64,000 bases of DNA from Liminaster sp964567855 (GCA_964567855.1 CAZMOE010000011.1:1-64000), one strand, 5' to 3'. Shown: positions 16,821 to 26,881, counted from the first letter of the stretch. Made by a program: numbers and translations. The notes: generated by a model from the sequence alone, not told the origin.

Positions 16821-17564
16821 GTGAGTAAATACATCACCACCCTGACCCTGCTGCTCCTGCTCGTCGGCATGCTCCGCCCCGCAACCGTCCAGGCCCAAAC
16901 CGCGGCCGACACGATTGGCGGCACCCTTACTTATGCCGACTCCGTATATGCGGCAGCAACAGCGGCCGAGGCGATACAGGATACCATCCCCGCCCCGTGG
17001 GAGAACCCCATGCCGGGCGAAGACCTCTACTACGTCAACGACAGCATCCCTCACCTCGTGGCTGTGTACGACTCTCTGTCGACGGAAATCGAATGGGACA
17101 ATGCCACGGCTTTCAATCCCGTGCCGGCCAAGGCCGTGTGGTATGCCGCCCTTTTCCCCGGCGGCGGACAGATCTATAACCGCAAATACTGGAAACTGCC
17201 CATCATTTACGGCGGTTTTCTGGGACTGCTTTACGGCTACCAGTGGAACCAGCGCTATTACAAGACCTACTCCAACGCCTACCGCGATCTCGTGCTGGGC
17301 AGCCCCAATGCCAGTTATATGGATTTTCTGCCGCCCAACTATGACGTCAAAAGCAGACATGATTACCTCGAACGGGTTTTCAAGCGGAAAAAGAATTCTT
17401 ACCGCAACTACCGCGACTATTGCGTCGTGGGCATGCTGGGCATCTATCTCGTAGCCATGGTCGACGCCTATGTAGATGCTTCTCTTTATCACTTCGATGT
17501 CTCGCCCGATCTCGACGCCAATAACAGGCCGGTGCTGATGATGGGCTACACCTACACGTTCTGA
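16821..17564 (+). CDS. DUF5683 domain-containing membrane protein
   Basis: 247 residues with a GTG start at 16821; the nearest upstream in-frame codon of note is the parB stop. A signal peptide or first membrane segment (about 5-26) is followed by a variable Ala/Asp-rich spacer. Then comes the conserved DUF5683 core: KAVWYAALFPGGGQIYNRKYWKLPIIYGGFLGLLYGY, with two hydrophobic segments, and near the end a third one (GMLGIYLVAMVDAYVDA). The function is unknown. It lies between parB and the lytic transglycosylase in a conserved order, which hints at a cell-envelope role. Confidence 0.8.
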   Translation: MSKYITTLTLLLLLVGMLRPATVQAQTAADTIGGTLTYADSVYAAATAAEAIQDTIPAPWENPMPGEDLYYVNDSIPHLVAVYDSLSTEIEWDNATAFNPVPAKAVWYAALFPGGGQIYNRKYWKLPIIYGGFLGLLYGYQWNQRYYKTYSNAYRDLVLGSPNASYMDFLPPNYDVKSRHDYLERVFKRKKNSYRNYRDYCVVGMLGIYLVAMVDAYVDASLYHFDVSPDLDANNRPVLMMGYTYTF

Positions 17565-17616
17565 GAAACAGCTTTCACATTAAAAATCATCTTGACTAAC
17601 GACCCTATTTGAACAC

Positions 17617-18963
17617 ATGAAGAAAATATTGTATCCTCTGATAGCCATCTGCTGTACTTTCTGTATCTGGACAACGCCGACAACGGTTACAGCACAGTCT
17701 GCCGCAGATGAATATACGGCTTTAGACAACGAAGCCGGCGAAGTCGACCCAGGCCGGACCGACTCCGCCTACACCGATGCCATGACCCAGATCCGGGATT
17801 CGGCCATCGTAATGCCGGAAAGCTTCAACGCAGGTCTCGATTCCCTTCTGAGCGGATGGCTGCACCGCCATTTCCTCCACACGAATGTCAACTGCATCAG
17901 CGATGCCGACGTTCCCCATGTGCCCGACTCGGTATATATCGCCCGGTTGAGGGCCCTGCCGACCATTATAGACATGCCTTTCAATCAGGTGGTGAGATCC
18001 TATCTGGATATGTATGTACACCGCCGCCGCAACCTGGTGGAATATATGGTGGGACTATCCGATTTCTACTTTCCGATATTCGAAGACGCGCTGGGACGCT
18101 ATAACATGCCCATGGAGCTGAAATATCTTCCGGTCATCGAATCGGCTCTCAAGCCGACGGCCACAAGCCGGGTCGGAGCAGCCGGTCTCTGGCAGTTCAT
18201 GCCCTCTACCGGGCGCAAGATGGAGCTGGAAATCAACTCGCTGATCGACGAACGGCGCGACCCGGTCAAATCGTCCGATGCCGCCTGCCGTTACCTGCTC
18301 GAACTATACACTTTATACAATGACTGGACGCTGGCCATCGCCGCCTACAACTGCGGCCCCGGGAATGTCAACAAAGCCATCAAGAGATCGGGCGGCAAAA
18401 AGGACTTCTGGGACATATATTTCTATCTGCCGCGCGAAACCCGCGGCTATATCCCTGCCTTCATAGCCGCCAACTACATCATGACCTATCACTGCGAGCA
18501 TAACCTCTGCGCAGTACTGACCGAATTGCCGCCGGTCACCGATAGCCTCATGGTAACAAAGACTTCGCACTTCCTCCAGATCTCCTCCATACTCGAAATT
18601 CCGATGGAACAGCTCCGGGCACTCAATCCCCAATACATCAGGGACATCGTACCGGGCAATTATAAGGCCTGCCCGCTCCGGCTGCCGGTCAAAAAGGTCT
18701 ATGAATACATCGACCGGGAAGAGGAAATCATCCGCTATAAAGCGGACTCCCTGCTCCCCAAGAACGGAGACATCCAGAAATACATAAAACAGGATATAAA
18801 CGGAAGCTATCAGGCCAACGGCAAGACATATCATATTGTCAGGAAAGGCGATACGCTCTCCAAGATCGCCCGCAAGTACGGCACGACCATAAAAAAGCTC
18901 AAACAGTTGAATAATATGAAGAGCGATCAGCTATCGGTCGGCAAACGGCTCCGGGTCAGATAA
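17617..18963 (+). CDS. MltD-type lytic transglycosylase with SLT and LysM domains
   Basis: 448 residues with a signal peptide (about 1-27, ending TAQS). The SLT domain (about 160-300) has the catalytic glutamate in LPVIESAL (E175), GAAGLWQFMPSTGR and AIAAYNCGPGNVNKAI. A single LysM domain ends the protein (about 403-448: YHIVRKGDTLSKIARKYGTT). It cleaves peptidoglycan glycan strands in the periplasm, producing 1,6-anhydromuropeptides. Escherichia coli MltD has two LysM repeats, so this one is shorter. Neighbours are DUF5683 and rel. Confidence 0.9.
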   Translation: MKKILYPLIAICCTFCIWTTPTTVTAQSAADEYTALDNEAGEVDPGRTDSAYTDAMTQIRDSAIVMPESFNAGLDSLLSGWLHRHFLHTNVNCISDADVPHVPDSVYIARLRALPTIIDMPFNQVVRSYLDMYVHRRRNLVEYMVGLSDFYFPIFEDALGRYNMPMELKYLPVIESALKPTATSRVGAAGLWQFMPSTGRKMELEINSLIDERRDPVKSSDAACRYLLELYTLYNDWTLAIAAYNCGPGNVNKAIKRSGGKKDFWDIYFYLPRETRGYIPAFIAANYIMTYHCEHNLCAVLTELPPVTDSLMVTKTSHFLQISSILEIPMEQLRALNPQYIRDIVPGNYKACPLRLPVKKVYEYIDREEEIIRYKADSLLPKNGDIQKYIKQDINGSYQANGKTYHIVRKGDTLSKIARKYGTTIKKLKQLNNMKSDQLSVGKRLRVR

Positions 18964-18985
18964 CACCTACTTTGAACTACACACC

Positions 18986-21211
18986 ATGACAACATCACAC
19001 CCCCTCACAGCCATCACTCCGGAAGAGGAAACACTAATACAGGCGGAATTCGAGGCATTGCTGAAAGGATATGCCCGCACCCGCAATGGAGACAAGGCCG
19101 ACCTGATCCGCAAAGTCTTCCAGTTCGCCCGCAAGGCGCACGGCGATAGCCGTCGCCTCTCGGGCGAACCCTATATCTGCCATCCTCTGGCAGTGGCCCG
19201 TATCGTCTGCAACGATATCGGGATGGGATCGACCTCCATCAGCGGCGCGTTACTGCATGACGTAGTAAAAAATACCGACACCACGTTTGAAGATATCGAA
19301 GCCGAATTCGGCGAACGGATCTCCAATCTGGTGCGCGGCCTTACCAACATATCGGGAGGCAATCTCCGCTTCGTGACCGAAGATACCTGCGACGAAAAAC
19401 ATCCCGCCCTTAAAAATCCACAGGAACAGGCAGAAAATTTCCGCAATCTGCTGCTGACGATATCCGAAGACGTGCGCGTGATTCTGATTAAAATTGCCGA
19501 CAGACTCCATAACATGCGGACGCTGGAGGCCCTCACGCCGATGAAACAGCGGCGCATCGCCGGCGAAACGCTTTATCTGTACGCACCTTTGGCTTACCGG
19601 CTCGGGCTTTTCAATATCAAGCAGGAATTGGAGGATCTGAGCCTGCGCTATGAGCATCCGGATGAATATGCCGACCTGAAACGCAAACTGCAGGAATCGG
19701 AAGAGGCACGGCAACGCATCTTCACGACCTTTTCGGCCCCTATCGTCTCCATGCTGGATGATTTAGGCCTGAAATATAGCTTCAAATACAGGATGAAATC
19801 CATCTACTCCATCTGGAGAAAGATGAAAACGAAGCAGATTGCCTTTGAAGAAATATACGATCTCTTCGCTGCGCGCATCGTATTCCAGCCGGAGAGCGAA
19901 AAGACGGAGAAAACGGACTGCTGGCGTATTTACACCGCCATCACAAGCGTCTACAAGCTGCATCCCGACCGCATCCGCGACTGGATCAGCCGCCCCAAGT
20001 CCAACGGTTACGAAGCCCTGCACGTGACGGTGATGGGCCCCGACGGTAACTGGATCGAAATTCAAATCCGGTCGGAAAGAATGAATGAGATTGCCGAAAA
20101 AGGCCTTGCCGCTCACTGGAAATACAAGCGGGGAAAGCAGATCACCGGAGGAGATAACGAGCTCGACAAGTGGGTGAAGAACATCAAGGAAATTCTGGAC
20201 AACCCCGCACCGAATGCGCTCGACTTCCTGGATACCATCAACCTCAATCTGCTCTCGACCGAGATTTACGTCTTCACGCCAAAGGGCGACCTGCAAGAAC
20301 TTCCCAAGGGAGCCACGGCATTAGACTTCGCCTTCGCCCTGCATACCCATATCGGCCTGCGCGCGGAGGGCGCCCGCATCAACCATCAGCTTGCCCCGAT
20401 CAATACGGTGCTGACCAGCGGACAGCAGGTCGAAATCCTCACGGCCGACACGGAGAAAGTACGCGAGGAATGGCGCGGCTGGGTCACTACGGCCAAGGCA
20501 CGCAGCCGTATACAGTCGTTTCTGAACCATCAGCGGCAGAACATCATCGACCGGGGACAAGATTTGCTCAAGGAATATCTTGAAACTAACGGTCTGCAAT
20601 TGGACAACCCCACGATTGTCACACTACTGAACTATTATAAGCTGCAAAAGTGGGACGAACTCTTTTTCCGTTTCGGCAACGGCGACCTGGCGATTTCGGA
20701 TCAGATCAAAAAGCTTGTCAAACCCAAAAAATCCACATCATTCTTCAACCTCTTCTCTCTGAGAAAGAGCAGCAGGAAAAAACTGGCGAAAACGAACACC
20801 GCCACATCCGCATCCACGAACGAAGATTCCGCCGCACAGAAACAGCAGGCACCCCGGCCCGAAGAATCGTCCGGCGCGCTGGCCTCGCTGATGAACTCGG
20901 TCATCTCGTCGGGCAAGTCCAAGAAGAGAAAAAAGAGCGCCCGGCAGGCGGCAGACGGCATTTTGCCTGCGGGACCGAAATCCTCGACCATAGAACTGAC
21001 CGGCATCGATGGCAGAGGCGTGCTGAATATCATCACGAAGGTGATCAGCGAGACGATCACGGCCAACATCATCAACGTGCATCTGGGATGCAAAGACGGT
21101 CTTTTCAAGGGCTATCTGACCATCGACACCAACGATGAGAAAGAGGTGCGGAAGCTCTGCGCGGCCCTCAAAGAGATACATGAAATCGAGAGAGCCGTCC
21201 AAATCAGCTGA
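18986..21211 (+). CDS. Long RelA/SpoT homologue, hydrolase site altered
   Basis: 741 residues in the order HD hydrolase domain (about 45-195), synthetase domain (about 240-350), TGS (about 420-480) and ACT (about 665-741). The synthetase looks intact (RMKSIYSIWRKM, RPKSNGYEALH, EIQIRSERM, AAHWKYK) with RIRD at the place of the RxKD/ExDD motif. In the hydrolase domain H66, H91-D92 and D172 are kept, but the E-D pair that normally follows HDVV is K95-N96. This predicts loss or weakening of (p)ppGpp hydrolysis, making it a mainly synthetic stringent-response enzyme. It sits 22 bases after the transglycosylase gene. Confidence 0.9.
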   Translation: MTTSHPLTAITPEEETLIQAEFEALLKGYARTRNGDKADLIRKVFQFARKAHGDSRRLSGEPYICHPLAVARIVCNDIGMGSTSISGALLHDVVKNTDTTFEDIEAEFGERISNLVRGLTNISGGNLRFVTEDTCDEKHPALKNPQEQAENFRNLLLTISEDVRVILIKIADRLHNMRTLEALTPMKQRRIAGETLYLYAPLAYRLGLFNIKQELEDLSLRYEHPDEYADLKRKLQESEEARQRIFTTFSAPIVSMLDDLGLKYSFKYRMKSIYSIWRKMKTKQIAFEEIYDLFAARIVFQPESEKTEKTDCWRIYTAITSVYKLHPDRIRDWISRPKSNGYEALHVTVMGPDGNWIEIQIRSERMNEIAEKGLAAHWKYKRGKQITGGDNELDKWVKNIKEILDNPAPNALDFLDTINLNLLSTEIYVFTPKGDLQELPKGATALDFAFALHTHIGLRAEGARINHQLAPINTVLTSGQQVEILTADTEKVREEWRGWVTTAKARSRIQSFLNHQRQNIIDRGQDLLKEYLETNGLQLDNPTIVTLLNYYKLQKWDELFFRFGNGDLAISDQIKKLVKPKKSTSFFNLFSLRKSSRKKLAKTNTATSASTNEDSAAQKQQAPRPEESSGALASLMNSVISSGKSKKRKKSARQAADGILPAGPKSSTIELTGIDGRGVLNIITKVISETITANIINVHLGCKDGLFKGYLTIDTNDEKEVRKLCAALKEIHEIERAVQIS

Positions 21212-21320
21212 AAACAGAGGCTTCGTCCCCGCTCCGCATCCGAAATAATCCCGGCCGACGGCATTCCCGCCTCTCCAGGAATCGCCCGAGACAATAAGAA
21301 ACAATAAACCGATCGAAAAA

Positions 21321-21887
21321 ATGCTTATTGCACAACAAAAACGCAAAGAGAATATCGCCGAATATCTACTGTACATGTGGCAGATAGAGGATCTGCTACG
21401 CGCCAGCGGACTGGATGAAGAAAAAATAGACAACCAGCTGGTCAACCGGTTCGCCGCAACCGGCATACCGGCAGAACAGACGGAAGAAATCCGGCAGTGG
21501 TACCATAATCTGGCCGACATGATGCGCATGGAGGGAAAACGGGAAAGCGGACACCTGCAGATCAATGAAAACATCCTCATCGATCTGACCGATCTGCACC
21601 TGCGTCTTCTCAAACACGGACAGGATGCCATCTACACCTCGGCATTTTATGCTACACTGCCCTACATCGTCGAACTCAGAAGTAAGGAAGGCGACCGGAA
21701 AACCGGAGAACTGGAGACCTGCTTTACAGCTCTTTACGGCGTCTGGATGCTGAGGCTGCAAGGAAAGGATATTTCGCAGGAAACCGAAGCCGCCATCCGG
21801 CAGATAGGGAAGTTCATCGGCTTCCTGGCTGCCAAATACAACCAGTGGAAAAAGGGGGAACTGAAGCTGGATGACGACGAGGCATAA
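21321..21887 (+). CDS. DUF4924 family protein
   Basis: 188 residues, mostly helical and without signal peptide or membrane segment. The opening MLIAQQKRKENIAEYLLYMWQIEDLLRA and the segments HLQINENILIDLTDLHLRLL and KFIGFLAAKYNQW fit the Bacteroidales family DUF4924. No function is known. It follows rel by about 110 bases and may be cotranscribed with it. The C-terminus is a short acidic tail. Confidence 0.75.
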   Translation: MLIAQQKRKENIAEYLLYMWQIEDLLRASGLDEEKIDNQLVNRFAATGIPAEQTEEIRQWYHNLADMMRMEGKRESGHLQINENILIDLTDLHLRLLKHGQDAIYTSAFYATLPYIVELRSKEGDRKTGELETCFTALYGVWMLRLQGKDISQETEAAIRQIGKFIGFLAAKYNQWKKGELKLDDDEA

Positions 21888-22301
21888 CGTCACAGCAGGA
21901 AGGCCCGGCCGGGAAAAAGCGACCGGCACCGATACTGTCTGTCATAGCGAAATGACAGCCGGAACGGGAACCGCCAGCACATAAGACGGCTGCCGGCATG
22001 GCGAAAGATGCAACAAGGATATTTCCGATACCGACAGACAGGCTGCGACCACCGGACAGTCGTTCCGGCATAACCGGAAACACCATCAAGCAAGATGCCG
22101 GCGGTTCCGGCAATCTATAAAGGCCGGCATATCCTATGGGATGCGGAAGAAGCGGTCAGGAATGCCTTATCAACCGAACAGGAGCACTCCGCGGCGGAAA
22201 ATTTTCCTCATCCGGAATAGTCCGAGACGGCTTTCTCCCGGTTTCATTCGTTTATTCCACTGTTTTTTAATATCTTTGCAGCCAATTATCACCCTTGAGA
22301 T
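21888..22301. other. Intergenic stretch with prfC promoter
   Basis: No gene is seen. Near the right end TATCTTTG (22271-22278) matches the -7 box, with TTCG, one base from TTTG, 20 bases upstream (22247-22250). Transcription would start about 18 bases before the prfC ATG. Confidence 0.5.
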
Positions 22302-23885
22302 ATGTCACAACTCACAGAAGAAATCAATAAACGGCGTACATTCGCCATTATCAGCCACCCGGATGCCGGTAAAACCACCCTCACGGAAAAACTGCTGCTT
22401 TTCGGCGGTGCCATTCACGTGGCCGGCGCCGTGAAATCGAACAAGATACGGAAAACAGCGACGTCCGACTGGATGGAAATCGAAAAACAGCGTGGCATTT
22501 CGGTCGCTACGTCCGTCATGGCATTCGACTACGAAGGCTATAAGATCAATATTCTCGATACCCCCGGACACCAGGATTTTGCAGAAGACACCTACAGGAC
22601 ACTCTCTGCCGTCGATTCGGTAATTATCGTCATCGACTGCGCCAAAGGCGTGGAAACCCAGACCCGCAAACTGATGGAGGTCTGCCGGATGAGAAAAACG
22701 CCGGTGATCGTCTTTATCAACAAAATGGACCGCGAAGGAAAAGATCCGTTCGATCTGCTCGACGAGGTTGAAAAAGAGTTGAAAATCACCTGCCGCCCCC
22801 TTTCATGGCCGATCAACATCGGCGCCCGGTTCAAGGGGGTCTACAACTTGTATGAAAACAACCTCAATCTGTACACGCCCTCCAAACAGACCATCTCGGA
22901 ATGCGTTGCCATACGGGATTTATCCGATCCGGAACTGGATGCACGCGTCGGCTCCGCCGATGCACAGAAACTCCGTGAAGATGTAGACCTGCTGGCCGGT
23001 GTGTATCCGGAATTTGCGGTCGATTCGTATCTCGCCGGAGAGCTGGCGCCGGTCTTCTTCGGCTCTGCGCTCAACAACTTCGGCGTCCGGGAACTGCTGG
23101 ACTGCTTTTGCAAAATCGCGCCGTGCCCGCGGCCCACAACAGCCGTAGAGCGCACCGTGCGGCCGGAAGAGGAGGCCTTCTCAGGCTTTATTTTCAAGAT
23201 TCATGCCAACATGGACCCCAATCACCGCTCTTGTATCGCCTTCGCGAAAATCTGTTCCGGCAAATTCGAGCGCAATGCCTACTACAAACATGTGCGCCAC
23301 AACCAGAAAATGCGTTTCTCCGCCCCCACATGTTTCATGGCCCAGAAAAAAGAGACGGTCGACGAGGCCTATCCCGGCGATATCGTCGGCCTGCCCGATA
23401 ACGGAGGGACATTCAAAATCGGCGACACCCTCACAGCCGGTGAGAACCTGCACTTCAAGGGCATTCCCTCGTTCTCTCCCGAAATGTTCAAGTATATCGA
23501 AAACGCCGACCCCATGAAAGCCAAACAGCTGGCCAAGGGCATCGACCAATTGATGGACGAAGGGGTTGCGCAGCTCTTCACCAACCAATTCAACGGCCGC
23601 AAAATCATAGGGACGGTCGGACAGCTGCAGTTTGAGGTCATACAATACCGTCTGGAACACGAGTACAACGCCAAGTGCCGCTGGGAACCTGTCAAACTCT
23701 ACAAAGCCTGCTGGATCGAAAGCGACGATGAAGAGCAGATGCGGGATTTCAAACGCCGCAAGATGCAATACATTGCCGTTGACAAAGAGGGGCGGGACGT
23801 CTTCCTGGCCGACTCCGGTTATGTGCTCCAGATGGCCCAGCAGGACTTCCCCCACATCCGATTCCACTTCACGAGCGAATTCTAA
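22302..23885 (+). CDS. prfC: Peptide chain release factor 3
   Basis: 527 residues, the usual RF3 length. The GTPase domain has the P-loop HPDAGKTTLTEKLL, RGISVATSVM, DTPGHQDF and NKMDREGKDP. The elongation-factor-like domains II and III follow, ending in GRDVFLADSGY and the closing FHFTSEF. RF3 is the GTPase that removes RF1 or RF2 from the ribosome after termination and helps quality control. It has its own promoter and is followed 20 bases on by a nucleosidase gene on the same strand. Confidence 0.96.
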   Translation: MSQLTEEINKRRTFAIISHPDAGKTTLTEKLLLFGGAIHVAGAVKSNKIRKTATSDWMEIEKQRGISVATSVMAFDYEGYKINILDTPGHQDFAEDTYRTLSAVDSVIIVIDCAKGVETQTRKLMEVCRMRKTPVIVFINKMDREGKDPFDLLDEVEKELKITCRPLSWPINIGARFKGVYNLYENNLNLYTPSKQTISECVAIRDLSDPELDARVGSADAQKLREDVDLLAGVYPEFAVDSYLAGELAPVFFGSALNNFGVRELLDCFCKIAPCPRPTTAVERTVRPEEEAFSGFIFKIHANMDPNHRSCIAFAKICSGKFERNAYYKHVRHNQKMRFSAPTCFMAQKKETVDEAYPGDIVGLPDNGGTFKIGDTLTAGENLHFKGIPSFSPEMFKYIENADPMKAKQLAKGIDQLMDEGVAQLFTNQFNGRKIIGTVGQLQFEVIQYRLEHEYNAKCRWEPVKLYKACWIESDDEEQMRDFKRRKMQYIAVDKEGRDVFLADSGYVLQMAQQDFPHIRFHFTSEF

Positions 23886-23905
23886 TCCTATAAAACACAG
23901 AAACC

Positions 23906-24628
23906 ATGCAAAAAATCTGCTTCATTATTGCCATGCAAGCTGAGGCCAAGCCGCTTATCGAGCGCTTCGGACTCCAACAGATCGAAGACTTCTTCGCTCC
24001 GCTTCCGACCCGGCTCTATTCCGGCATCATCAACGGCAAAGAACTGCAAATCGTGCTCAACGGACAGGTTAATGGTCTCGATCTGGTCGGCTGCGAAGCC
24101 GCCACACTGACCGCGCAGCTGGTTTGCAGCCGGCTACAGCCCGATTTGATTATCAATGCCGGCACCTGCGGTGCTTTCAAGGCCGACGATGCCCACATCG
24201 GAGAGGTTTACCTCAGCCAGGGAGGCATCATGTTCCATGACCGACGCATCGGCGAAAGCGGAGCATGGCGGGACATGGGAATAGGAAACTATCCCTGCAT
24301 CGATGCTACAGCCATCGCCCGGACCTTAGGTCTGAAACTGGGCAAATGCACAACCGGATCGTCTCTTGACATGACACCCTCGGATCTGGAAATCATACGG
24401 AACAACGGTGGTCAGCTGAAAGACATGGAGGCCGGCGCAATCGCCTATGTCGCCCAACTTTACAACATTCCGTTACTGTGCGTCAAGAGCGTTACGGATC
24501 TTTGCGACGGCGGACGGGCTACCGAAGAGGAGTTTCATGAAAACCTCTCGATGGCGTCTCTCAAACTGAAAGAGGCTTGCCAGAAAGTAATCGAATATTT
24601 TTTGCTTGAACAACCGGAACTGTTCTGA
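23906..24628 (+). CDS. MTA/SAH nucleosidase family protein (PNP superfamily)
   Basis: 240 residues of the purine nucleoside phosphorylase fold. Visible marks are IIAMQAEAKPLIE at the start (catalytic Glu), NAGTCGAF, DMEAGAIAYVA for the nucleoside site and KSVTDLCDG with the conserved Asp. The closest function is hydrolysis of methylthioadenosine and S-adenosylhomocysteine, feeding the activated-methyl and quorum pathways. A futalosine hydrolase or another nucleosidase remains possible. It converges with the minus-strand gene at 24763, with a strong hairpin between. Confidence 0.75.
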   Translation: MQKICFIIAMQAEAKPLIERFGLQQIEDFFAPLPTRLYSGIINGKELQIVLNGQVNGLDLVGCEAATLTAQLVCSRLQPDLIINAGTCGAFKADDAHIGEVYLSQGGIMFHDRRIGESGAWRDMGIGNYPCIDATAIARTLGLKLGKCTTGSSLDMTPSDLEIIRNNGGQLKDMEAGAIAYVAQLYNIPLLCVKSVTDLCDGGRATEEEFHENLSMASLKLKEACQKVIEYFLLEQPELF

Positions 24629-24699
24629 AATCCGACAAACGGCAAAGAAGCGGAATCCCGTTATCCAAGGTCCCTGAAATAACGATAACAGCACAAAAC

Positions 24700-24740
24700 G
24701 AACAAGTGAGGCGAGAATCTGAATCTCGCCTCACTTGTTC
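24700..24740. terminator. Strong bidirectional terminator
   Basis: A perfect 17-base stem (arms 24700-24716 and 24724-24740, starting GAACAAGTGAGGCGAGA) around a 7-base loop, between convergent genes ending at 24628 and 24763. U-rich tracts are weak on both sides. Confidence 0.75.
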
Positions 24741-24762
24741 TATCTCTCTGTCGCCCTCCGGA

Positions 24763-25416
24763 TTAAAGGAAGTAGTAGGTATAAGAGCCCATGAAATTCC
24801 GGTTCTGGGCGGTACCGTCTGTCATGTTGATGTAGCCGAAATCATATCCCAGCGAAATCTGATGCCGTTTGTATAAAATAATACCGGCATGAAAGCCGAG
24901 ACCGAAATCAAAGCGCTTGGCTTCGTCGAAGAAACTTTCGGAATGAGAAACCTTCTTTCCCATAAGATCCTCGGTTTCATAACGCACTTTACCTCCGACT
25001 CCTAATGCGAAATAAGGGCCGGCTTCGCCATACAGCACGGCATCGGGAGAAAAAACATAACCGTAACCGCAACGCACAGGGATTTCGAGATAGCACGGAC
25101 GGTATTTTATCTCTTCCATACCCGCCCAATCGCTTTTCGCACCCTTGCGGTTGAAAAGCAGTCCGGTGCGGATAAAAGTGTTGTCTACGAAAGCGGACAT
25201 ATCGAACATGGCATCCACTCCAAGATGAAAGCCACATTTAGGATCATAACCGCTGTGGGAAAAATTACTGGCGTTCAGACCGGCAATCACACCTAACTTG
25301 TAAGCCGGCAGCCACTCGGGACTTAACCTTGAATGCAAACTCTGTGCCTCGGTTCGGTTGCCTGCAACCAGAAACAACCCGCAGGCAACTGTCAACAACA
25401 TACATACTCTTTTCAT
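24763..25416 (-). CDS. Outer-membrane beta-barrel protein
   Basis: 217 residues. The ATG at 25416 opens a proper signal peptide (MKRVCMLLTVACGLFLVAG, ending near TEAQS); an upstream start adds an unsuitable extension. The mature part alternates polar and hydrophobic residues with repeated aromatic strand ends (KLGVIAGLNASNF, CGYGYVFSPDAVLYGEAGPYFALG, YKRHQISLGYDFGYI) and ends with SYTYYFL, as eight-stranded porin-like barrels do. The function is unknown. It lies 31 bases downstream of the UDP-glucose dehydrogenase gene. Confidence 0.8.
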   Translation of the reverse strand: MKRVCMLLTVACGLFLVAGNRTEAQSLHSRLSPEWLPAYKLGVIAGLNASNFSHSGYDPKCGFHLGVDAMFDMSAFVDNTFIRTGLLFNRKGAKSDWAGMEEIKYRPCYLEIPVRCGYGYVFSPDAVLYGEAGPYFALGVGGKVRYETEDLMGKKVSHSESFFDEAKRFDFGLGFHAGIILYKRHQISLGYDFGYINMTDGTAQNRNFMGSYTYYFL

Positions 25417-25447
25417 AATCATATCGTTTAAATGAACAAAACTAAAA

Positions 25448-26767
25448 TCAACGGCCAATGCAGTAATAGTCGAAGCCCAACGCCTTCATCTCCTCCGGCT
25501 CATAGATATTGCGGCCATCGATAACCAAGGGGCTCTTCATGCTGCGGGCCACCACGCCCCACGAAGGGAGGCGGAACTGTTTCCATTCGGTAACCAGCAA
25601 AAGAGCATCGGCCTCCAGCACAGCATCGTACATGTCCTTGGCGTAAACAACCTGGGACCCGATTCGGCGCCTGCACTCCTCCATCGCCACCGGGTCATAG
25701 ACTTTCACCTTGCAGCCGGCATCCAACAGCTCGCGGATGGTAACCAACGAGGTAGCTTCACGCATATCGTCGGTTTCGGCCTTGAATGCCAGCCCCCATA
25801 AAGCGACGGTCTTGCCACAGAGAGCCTCTCTGCTACCATAATGGGCGGCCAATTTACGCACCAGAACACCTTTCTGCCTCTCGTTGACCTCCTCGACCGC
25901 GCTCAGAACCGTCATCTTGTAACCGTTCTGCTCCGCCGTTTTGATAAGGGCCTTGACATCCTTCGGAAAACAGGAACCGCCATAGCCGCAGCCGGCATAC
26001 AGGAACTTGGAGCCGATACGGCTATCGGTGCCGATGCCTTTACGCACCATGTTGATATCCGCGCCGACAATTTCACAGAGATTCGCAATGTCATTCATGA
26101 AAGAAATACGCGTGGCAAGCATGGAATTGGCCGCATACTTGATCATCTCGGCACTGGGAATATCGGTAAATATGACTCTGAAGTTATTCAGCAGAAAGGG
26201 ACGGTAAAGCCTTGACATCAATTCCCTGGCGCGCTCGCTTTCCACACCGACAACGACACGGTCGGGCGACATGAAATCCTTGATGGCAGCACCTTCTTTC
26301 AGAAATTCCGGATTCGAAGCCACGTCGAAGGGTATCTCTTCACCCCGCATCTCCAATTCCTCCCGGATAGCATTTTTCACCTTGAAAGCGGTCCCTACCG
26401 GAACCGTGCTTTTGGTTACAAGCACCGTATATTTATGAATATTGCGGCCGAAAGTGCGGGCCACTTCAAGGACGTAGCTCAAATCGGCCGATCCGTCTTC
26501 ATCCGGTGGCGTTCCGACTGCCGAAAAAACAACGTCCACCTCATCCAGACAAGTGGTCAGATCGGTCGTAAAATGTAGACGGCCCTCACGATGATTGCGC
26601 AGAACCATTTCCTCGAGGCCAGGCTCATAAATAGGGATTCTGCCCTGCAAAAGGGCATTGATCTTATCTTCATTGACATCAACGCAGGTTACGTTGACGC
26701 CCATTTCAGCAAAACAGGTACCGGAAACCAATCCGACGTACCCTGTACCGACAATGGCTATATTCAT
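25448..26767 (-). CDS. ugd: UDP-glucose 6-dehydrogenase
   Basis: 439 residues. The Rossmann start MNIAIVGTGYVGLVSGTCFAEMG, the middle helix with IKYAANSMLATRISFMND and the catalytic-cysteine motif GYGGSCFPKD (near residue 260) are those of the UDP-glucose/GDP-mannose dehydrogenase family. It oxidises UDP-glucose twice to UDP-glucuronate for capsule or lipid glycans. The EPGL and KSTVPVGT motifs favour UDP-glucose as substrate. A -7 box lies upstream at 26811-26818. No capsule genes are next to it. Confidence 0.92.
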   Translation of the reverse strand: MNIAIVGTGYVGLVSGTCFAEMGVNVTCVDVNEDKINALLQGRIPIYEPGLEEMVLRNHREGRLHFTTDLTTCLDEVDVVFSAVGTPPDEDGSADLSYVLEVARTFGRNIHKYTVLVTKSTVPVGTAFKVKNAIREELEMRGEEIPFDVASNPEFLKEGAAIKDFMSPDRVVVGVESERARELMSRLYRPFLLNNFRVIFTDIPSAEMIKYAANSMLATRISFMNDIANLCEIVGADINMVRKGIGTDSRIGSKFLYAGCGYGGSCFPKDVKALIKTAEQNGYKMTVLSAVEEVNERQKGVLVRKLAAHYGSREALCGKTVALWGLAFKAETDDMREATSLVTIRELLDAGCKVKVYDPVAMEECRRRIGSQVVYAKDMYDAVLEADALLLVTEWKQFRLPSWGVVARSMKSPLVIDGRNIYEPEEMKALGFDYYCIGR

Positions 26768-26810
26768 ATTCTGATATTTCTAAAAATTGACGATTCATAG
26801 ATTCTTCGGG

Positions 26811-26818
26811 CAAAGATA
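26811..26818 (-). promoter_or_regulatory. Promoter -7 box of ugd
   Basis: Minus-strand TATCTTTG lies 44 bases before the ugd ATG. No TTG is found 20 bases further upstream. Confidence 0.45.
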
Positions 26819-26881
26819 CGATAATAATTTGAAACCCGTACTTGGCTGTGTAAAAATGTTCTTAGAGCGGCGACCGGCAAA

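Noticed and set aside
15777..21320. parS site near parAB
   Set aside because: CACGTG cores seen in the window lie inside coding sequence and lack the flanking 16-base palindrome.
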